The translations under genes and the position numbers were made by a program. A DNA stretch of 22,322 nt, from NCBI GenBank assembly GCA_013811805.1, contig JACCUM010000243.1, positions 1-22,322 on the forward strand, in the 5' to 3' direction. Below are positions 18,838-22,322 of this stretch, piece after piece. How positions within the stretch are numbered: the stretch's first letter is position 1; every line of letters starts with the position of its first letter. Below the pieces are notes generated by a model. The model was not told where the DNA came from and made no database searches. It saw nothing but the letters and a program-made list of their open reading frames with translations. This DNA is from Geodermatophilaceae bacterium. GTDB lineage: Bacteria; Actinomycetota; Actinomycetes; Mycobacteriales; Geodermatophilaceae.

Positions 18838-19331
18838 TGCGCATCTACGTTCCGTCGACGACCAGTGAACTGATTGCGTTGCGCGACGAGGAATCCCTGC
18901 GCGGACCACGGGCGGCCACGGCGCTGACCAGCGAACTGCGGGAGTGGTACGTCGACGATGACACCGAAGAATTGGAGTACGCCGCTCTGCTCGAGGCGGC
19001 CCGACTGTCCCTGCGGATGGTCGATGCCGATCCCAGCGCCGCACGCCGACGGGTGGTCATCGCCGCCGAGGTCCCCGACTGGGCGGTCGAACCGGATCCG
19101 CGCTCGGGGCGCGGCTCGGTGCGGCTGCTGGACGAGTTGCGGCTGGCCCAGGTGGTCAGCCTGCATGTCGACGGCGCCGAGGCCGAGCCGGCCGTCGCCG
19201 CAGCGACGGCTGTCGTCATCGAGGCTGACCTGGGCAGTGCGGACGCGCAGTTCGTCGTGGACGAAGCCGAGGCCCATGAGCTCGGCTGGTATGCCACCCA
19301 GGAACTGGGCCCGCTGCTCGAACTCCTCTGA
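18837..19331 (+). CDS. DUF6912-like conserved actinobacterial protein
   Basis: The protein has 164 residues; ATG 18837 shares one base with the patatin stop (TGATG). It starts MRIYVPSTTSELIALRD, typical of a small actinobacterial family that I believe is DUF6912. Residues 25-65 are helical (GPRAATALTSELREWY and LEYAALLEAARLSLRM). Two alternating strand-helix parts follow (RRVVIAAEVPDW, AQVVSLHVDGAEAEPAVAAA). The C-terminus ends LGWYATQELGPLLELL. No catalytic motif is seen and the function is unknown. It is the last gene of the five-gene run and lies 13 bases before the first palindrome. Confidence 0.75.
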   Translation: MRIYVPSTTSELIALRDEESLRGPRAATALTSELREWYVDDDTEELEYAALLEAARLSLRMVDADPSAARRRVVIAAEVPDWAVEPDPRSGRGSVRLLDELRLAQVVSLHVDGAEAEPAVAAATAVVIEADLGSADAQFVVDEAEAHELGWYATQELGPLLELL

Positions 19332-19344
19332 CCCCTACCTTTGC

Positions 19345-19368
19345 CGGACGTTATGCGCATAACGTCCG
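19345..19368. promoter_or_regulatory. Operator-like palindrome 1 upstream of pruA
   Basis: This is a perfect 24-base palindrome with half site CGGACGTTATGC, centred at 19356/19357. The AT-rich core is unusual for the region. With no loop, it is a poor terminator and looks like a dimer binding site. Confidence 0.75.
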
Positions 19369-19388
19369 CGTTCCGCCCCGGTTGGCGG

Positions 19389-19408
19389 GACGTTATGCGC
19401 ATAACGTC
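19389..19408. promoter_or_regulatory. Operator-like palindrome 2 upstream of pruA
   Basis: This perfect 20-base palindrome has half site GACGTTATGC, identical to the inner 20 bases of palindrome 1. Its centre (19398/19399) is exactly 42 bp from the first and about 33 bp before the pruA ATG, where a promoter would be expected. TAACGT at 19402-19407 could be a -10 box inside it, but I see no good -35. Confidence 0.75.
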
Positions 19409-19431
19409 GGGTGGGCTGGGAAGCTGGGGGT

Positions 19432-21060
19432 ATGGATGCCCTTTCCACCCTGCCCCGTCCGGTCAACGAGCCGATCCTCGACTACGCGCCGGGGTCCCCG
19501 GAACGAGCCGGGATCGAAGCCGCACTCAAAGACCTGGGATCGCAGACCACCGAACTGACGATGACGATCGCCGGAAAGCAACGGATGGCCGGTGGGGAGT
19601 CGATCGACGTGGTCAGCCCGCAACGGCATTCCCACGTTCTGGGCCGTACCCACAACGCTGTCGCTGCCGACGTACAGGCGGCCATCGATGCCGCGCTAGT
19701 CGCAGCACCGGTGTGGCGCGGACTCCCGTTCGAGGAACGGGCCGCGGTGTTTCTGCGCGCGGCCGATCTGCTGTCCGGCCCGTGGCGGACCCGGCTGAAC
19801 GCGGCCACGATGCTCGGCCAGAGCAAGACCGTCATCCAGGCCGAGATCGACTCGGCCTGCGAACTGATCGACTTTCTGCGGTTCAACGTCAGCTTCGCCC
19901 ACGAGATCCTGGGCGGACAGCCGCAATCGACCAAGGGAGTGTGGAATCGCTCGGACTACCGCCCGCTGGAGGGCTTCGTTCTGGCCATCACCCCGTTCAA
20001 CTTCACTGCGATCGCGGGCAACCTGCCGACCGCACCCGCGCTGATGGGCAACACCGTCATCTGGAAGCCCTCGCCCACTCAACAGCTGTCCGCGCACTTC
20101 ACCATGCGGTTGCTCGAGGCGGCGGGACTTCCGCCCGGCGTGATCAATCTGGTCACCGGAGACGGTACGGCGATCAGTGCGGTCGCACTGCCCCATCGAG
20201 ACCTGGCCGGCATCCACTTCACCGGCAGCACGCCCACCTTCCAACACCTCTGGCGCACCGTTGGCAACGGGATCGACCGATACCGGTGCTACCCAAGGTT
20301 GGTCGGCGAGACCGGCGGCAAGGACTTCGTCATTGCCCACCCCGGCGCCGATGCAGCCGGCCTGGTCACGGCACTGGTCCGCGGTGCGTTCGAGTACCAG
20401 GGGCAGAAGTGCTCAGCTGCCTCGCGCGCGTACGTCCCCCGCTCCTTGTGGGAAGCCGGCGTACGAGACGAGCTTGCCGACGTCACCGGTTCGCTGACCT
20501 ACGGTGACCCCGCGGACTTCACGAACTTCGGTGGTGCGGTCATCGATCGGCGCTCCTACGACCGGCTGTCCGGCGTTCTGGAGATGGCCGCGGCAGACCC
20601 CGCATTGGCCGTGCTCGCCGGTGGCAGCGCCGACGACTCGGAGGGATTCTTCATCCGACCGACCGTGGTCACCAGCGACGACCCCACTCACGAGGTGTTC
20701 ACCAAGGAGTACTTCGGGCCCTTCCTCGCCGTTCATGTCTATCCCGACGCCGACTACGACGGTGTCGTCGACCAGGCCGCCGATATCGCGCCGTACGCGT
20801 TGACGGGTTCCATCTTCGCCACCGATCGCCGGGTGATCGACGACGCGCTGCATCGATTGCGCTTCTCGGCCGGCAACTTCTACATCAACGACAAGCCCAC
20901 CGGCGCGGTCGTCGGCCAACAGCCCTTCGGTGGCGCTCGGGCCAGCGGTACCAACGACAAGGCCGGCTCACCGTTGAACCTGCTGCGCTGGGTCTCCCCG
21001 CGCACGGTCAAGGAGACCTTCGTTCCGGCCACCGATCACCGCTACCCACACATGAACTGA
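19432..21060 (+). CDS. pruA: L-glutamate gamma-semialdehyde (P5C) dehydrogenase
   Basis: The protein has 542 residues from ATG 19432, giving the typical start MDALSTLPRPVNEPILDYAPGS; an in-frame GTG at 19411 would add seven residues. It is an aldehyde dehydrogenase with cofactor-binding segment TPFNFTAIAGNLPTAPALMGN (188-208), FTGST (263-267), catalytic base Glu293 in VGETGGKDF and catalytic nucleophile Cys327 in GQKCSA. PFGGARASGTNDKAG marks the C-terminal part. The enzyme oxidises glutamate semialdehyde to glutamate with NAD+, the second step of proline catabolism. No proline dehydrogenase gene (putA or prodh) is adjacent. Control by the paired palindromes just upstream is likely. Confidence 0.97.
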   Translation: MDALSTLPRPVNEPILDYAPGSPERAGIEAALKDLGSQTTELTMTIAGKQRMAGGESIDVVSPQRHSHVLGRTHNAVAADVQAAIDAALVAAPVWRGLPFEERAAVFLRAADLLSGPWRTRLNAATMLGQSKTVIQAEIDSACELIDFLRFNVSFAHEILGGQPQSTKGVWNRSDYRPLEGFVLAITPFNFTAIAGNLPTAPALMGNTVIWKPSPTQQLSAHFTMRLLEAAGLPPGVINLVTGDGTAISAVALPHRDLAGIHFTGSTPTFQHLWRTVGNGIDRYRCYPRLVGETGGKDFVIAHPGADAAGLVTALVRGAFEYQGQKCSAASRAYVPRSLWEAGVRDELADVTGSLTYGDPADFTNFGGAVIDRRSYDRLSGVLEMAAADPALAVLAGGSADDSEGFFIRPTVVTSDDPTHEVFTKEYFGPFLAVHVYPDADYDGVVDQAADIAPYALTGSIFATDRRVIDDALHRLRFSAGNFYINDKPTGAVVGQQPFGGARASGTNDKAGSPLNLLRWVSPRTVKETFVPATDHRYPHMN

Positions 21061-21068
21061 TCGTGCAC

Positions 21069-21093
21069 ACATACTCGTGAGCTAATATGTATG
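21069..21093 (+). promoter_or_regulatory. Leaderless promoter and inverted repeat of vapBC
   Basis: TAATAT (21083-21088) is a near-perfect -10 box ending six bases before ATG 21095, so the message should begin at the start codon. There is no recognisable -35 and no ribosome binding site. CATAC (21070-21074) and GTATG (21089-21093) flank the -10 as an inverted repeat, a plausible site for autoregulation by the VapB-VapC complex. Confidence 0.6.
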
Positions 21094-21094
21094 C

Positions 21095-21325
21095 ATGACG
21101 CTCCGCCGTACGACCATCGAACTCGACGAAGAGCTACTGGCTCGGGCGAAGAAGGCCCTTGGTCAATCGACCACCCGTTCCACGGTGGAGGAAGCGCTCC
21201 GCAGGGCCGTGGACGACGTGCAAGCGGTCAATGCTGATCGCGCGGCTCGCCAGCGGCGCTACCTCGACCAGCTGGCCGACTACGTAGATCTCGAAGTTCT
21301 GGAGTCGGAGCAGGCGTGGCGGTAG
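21095..21325 (+). CDS. vapB: VapB-type ribbon-helix-helix antitoxin
   Basis: The protein has 76 residues. The first strand and helices MTLRRTTIELDEELLARAKKALGQ plus STVEEALRRAV form a ribbon-helix-helix DNA-binding domain (about 1-45) seen in many actinobacterial VapB proteins. The remaining C-terminus (RAARQRRYLDQLADYVDLEVLESEQAW) would bind and block the toxin. The stop overlaps the toxin start by ten bases, as is usual for such pairs. The DNA-binding domain fits with repression of its own promoter. Confidence 0.92.
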   Translation: MTLRRTTIELDEELLARAKKALGQSTTRSTVEEALRRAVDDVQAVNADRAARQRRYLDQLADYVDLEVLESEQAWR

Positions 21326-21717
21326 CCGGTTGGCTGCTGGACAAGAGCGCTGCCTCCCGCGCCTCGGACCCGACGGTCGGCCACCAACTCGCCGACCTTG
21401 CCGGTCAGCTCTTCATCTGCCCCGTGGGCGAACTCGAGCAGCTGTACTCGGCGCGTTCGGCCGCTGATTACGACCGGCTCAAAGAGCAGCTGCGAACCAG
21501 CCTCGAGGTCGTCCAGGCGCCCTCGGATCTGCTGGACCGGGCCCTGGAACTGCAGCGTGACCTTGCCCATCACCACGGCATGTGGCACCGCACCCCGATT
21601 CCCGATCTCCTGATCGCCGAGACTGCGCTGCACCACGGCCTCGGGATCGTCCACGTCGACCGCGACTTCGGGCGGATCAGCGAGGTACGGCCGCTGACCG
21701 CGCGACGTCTGGACTGA
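21316..21717 (+). CDS. vapC: VapC-type PIN-domain toxin
   Basis: The protein has 133 residues from GTG 21316, inside the end of vapB. It is a single PIN domain with the acidic metal-binding residues in place: Asp9 in WLLDKSA, Glu39 in CPVGELEQL, Asp97 in IPDLLIAETA, and Asp115 or Asp117 in VHVDRDF. These support an intact endoribonuclease site. VapC toxins cut specific RNAs, such as tRNAs or the sarcin-ricin loop, and stop translation; the target here cannot be told. LVK-type basic surfaces are absent. A phosphatase gene follows after only five bases. Confidence 0.93.
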   Translation: MAVAGWLLDKSAASRASDPTVGHQLADLAGQLFICPVGELEQLYSARSAADYDRLKEQLRTSLEVVQAPSDLLDRALELQRDLAHHHGMWHRTPIPDLLIAETALHHGLGIVHVDRDFGRISEVRPLTARRLD

Positions 21718-21722
21718 TCACG

Positions 21723-22256
21723 ATGACAGTGCACATCGTCTTCGAAACGCACTCGATCAGCACCGACAACGAGATGGGAGCCGCGACTGGCTGGCTCCCC
21801 GGTCGGTTGTCCATGCAGGGGCGGGCGCTGGCCGCGGAGTTGGGTCGTCGGCGTGCCGATGATGGGCTCGCGGCTGTCTTCAGTTCGGATCTGTCTCGGG
21901 CCGCTGAGACGGCGTCGATCGCCTTCGGCGACACACTGCCGATCCTGCTCGACTGGCGTTTGCGCGAATGTGACTACGGCGAGTGGAACGGGCGCTTGCG
22001 CGGCCAGGTTCATGATGACCGGCGCGAGTTCCTCGACCGGCCCTACCCCGGCGGCGAGAGTTGGCGCGCCGCGATCGCGCGCGTGGCTGGCTTCCTCGAA
22101 GATCTGCCAGTGCGATGGGCCGGAACACGGGTCTTGGTGATCGGGCATCTGGCCACCCGCTGGGCCCTCGACGAGGTGTTGGCCGGCGTACCGCCGGAGA
22201 GTTCGTTGGTGGAGGACTTCGCTTGGCAGCCGGGCTGGGAATACGTCGCTCAGTAG
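21723..22256 (+). CDS. Histidine phosphatase superfamily protein with altered RHG motif
   Basis: The protein has 177 residues from ATG 21723. The fold markers are SSDLSRAAETASIAF, LRECDYGEWNGRL and VLVIGHLATRWAL, all normal for the phosphoglycerate-mutase-like superfamily. The nucleophile motif is unusual: LVRHGET is replaced by VFETHSIST, so His10 is kept but the phosphate-binding Arg is Thr9 and the Gly is Ser11. The second catalytic His, in IGH, is present. The substrate is unknown. It starts five bases after vapC, so it is probably on the same transcript. Its stop overlaps a convergent permease gene by seven bases. Confidence 0.88.
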   Translation: MTVHIVFETHSISTDNEMGAATGWLPGRLSMQGRALAAELGRRRADDGLAAVFSSDLSRAAETASIAFGDTLPILLDWRLRECDYGEWNGRLRGQVHDDRREFLDRPYPGGESWRAAIARVAGFLEDLPVRWAGTRVLVIGHLATRWALDEVLAGVPPESSLVEDFAWQPGWEYVAQ

Positions 22257-22322
22257 CGGATGGCGTCGATGACCCTTGCGCGGACGGCGACGATCGCCGG
22301 GACGATTCCGGCCAGAGCACCG
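22250..22322 (-). CDS. FtsX/MacB-type ABC transporter permease, C-terminal end (partial)
   Basis: Only the last 23 residues are inside the window, and the stop is at 22252-22250. They read GALAGIVPAIVAVRARVIDA followed by IRY. This is the hallmark C-terminus of MacB/FtsX-like permeases, in which a last membrane helix with a G-x-x-P turn runs into AxR and ends in an (A/D)A(L/I)RY-type tail. The gene continues off the right edge, so neither the start nor the remaining membrane helices can be seen. The partner ATPase is not visible. The identification rests on this short motif alone. Confidence 0.7.
   Translation of the reverse strand, partial: GALAGIVPAIVAVRARVIDAIRY

Noticed and set aside
19345..19408. 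Paired palindromes as a terminator or CRISPR repeat
   Set aside because: Loop-free palindromes with AT-rich cores and no U tract are poor terminators, and two copies with a short unrelated spacer and no cas genes do not form a CRISPR array.

Overview
The window is about 22.3 kb of high-GC DNA from an actinobacterium. The gene order mtrB-lpqB-ComF-hpf-secA followed by an Rv3235-like gene, the GC-rich third codon positions, a mycobacterial-type LexA box and leaderless-type promoters all point that way. A member of the Propionibacteriales or a near relative is my guess, made without any database search. I see no rRNA, tRNA, CRISPR array, insertion sequence or phage gene.

Positions 1-7220 are a conserved housekeeping block on the + strand: the end of the MtrB sensor kinase, the lipoprotein LpqB, a ComF-type phosphoribosyltransferase, the long ribosome hibernation factor HPF and the SecA translocase. 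A 324-base gap rich in inverted repeats follows (7221-7544). On the - strand, a LysM membrane protein and an Rv3235-like protein form a two-gene unit with a clear leaderless promoter. A + strand gene diverges from it and encodes a protein that looks like two Sm-like barrels. Two further - strand genes encode a small monooxygenase and a BldC/excisionase-type DNA-binding protein.

Positions 10432-14112 hold the most interesting region: a tightly coupled three-gene - strand operon (unknown helical protein, MoxR-type AAA+ ATPase, VWA protein). Both junctions are four-base GTGA overlaps. A perfect LexA box lies 16 bases upstream of the first gene, so the operon is probably induced by DNA damage. 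It may be an undescribed ATPase/VWA system with its own third component.

Positions 14308-19331 are a probable five-gene + strand operon: a CpaB-like SAF protein, a CpaE/TadZ-like P-loop protein without its lysines, a wax ester synthase/diacylglycerol acyltransferase, a patatin-like lipase and a DUF6912-like protein. Between this operon and pruA lie two near-identical palindromes of 24 and 20 bp. Their centres are exactly 42 bp apart, about four helical turns, which suggests a dedicated cooperative operator for proline catabolism.

The right end has a leaderless VapBC toxin-antitoxin pair. It is followed after five bases by an atypical histidine phosphatase whose RHG motif reads THS. A convergent, partial FtsX/MacB-type ABC permease tail runs off the window. 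All assignments come from reading motifs and gene context; no search or fold prediction was run.
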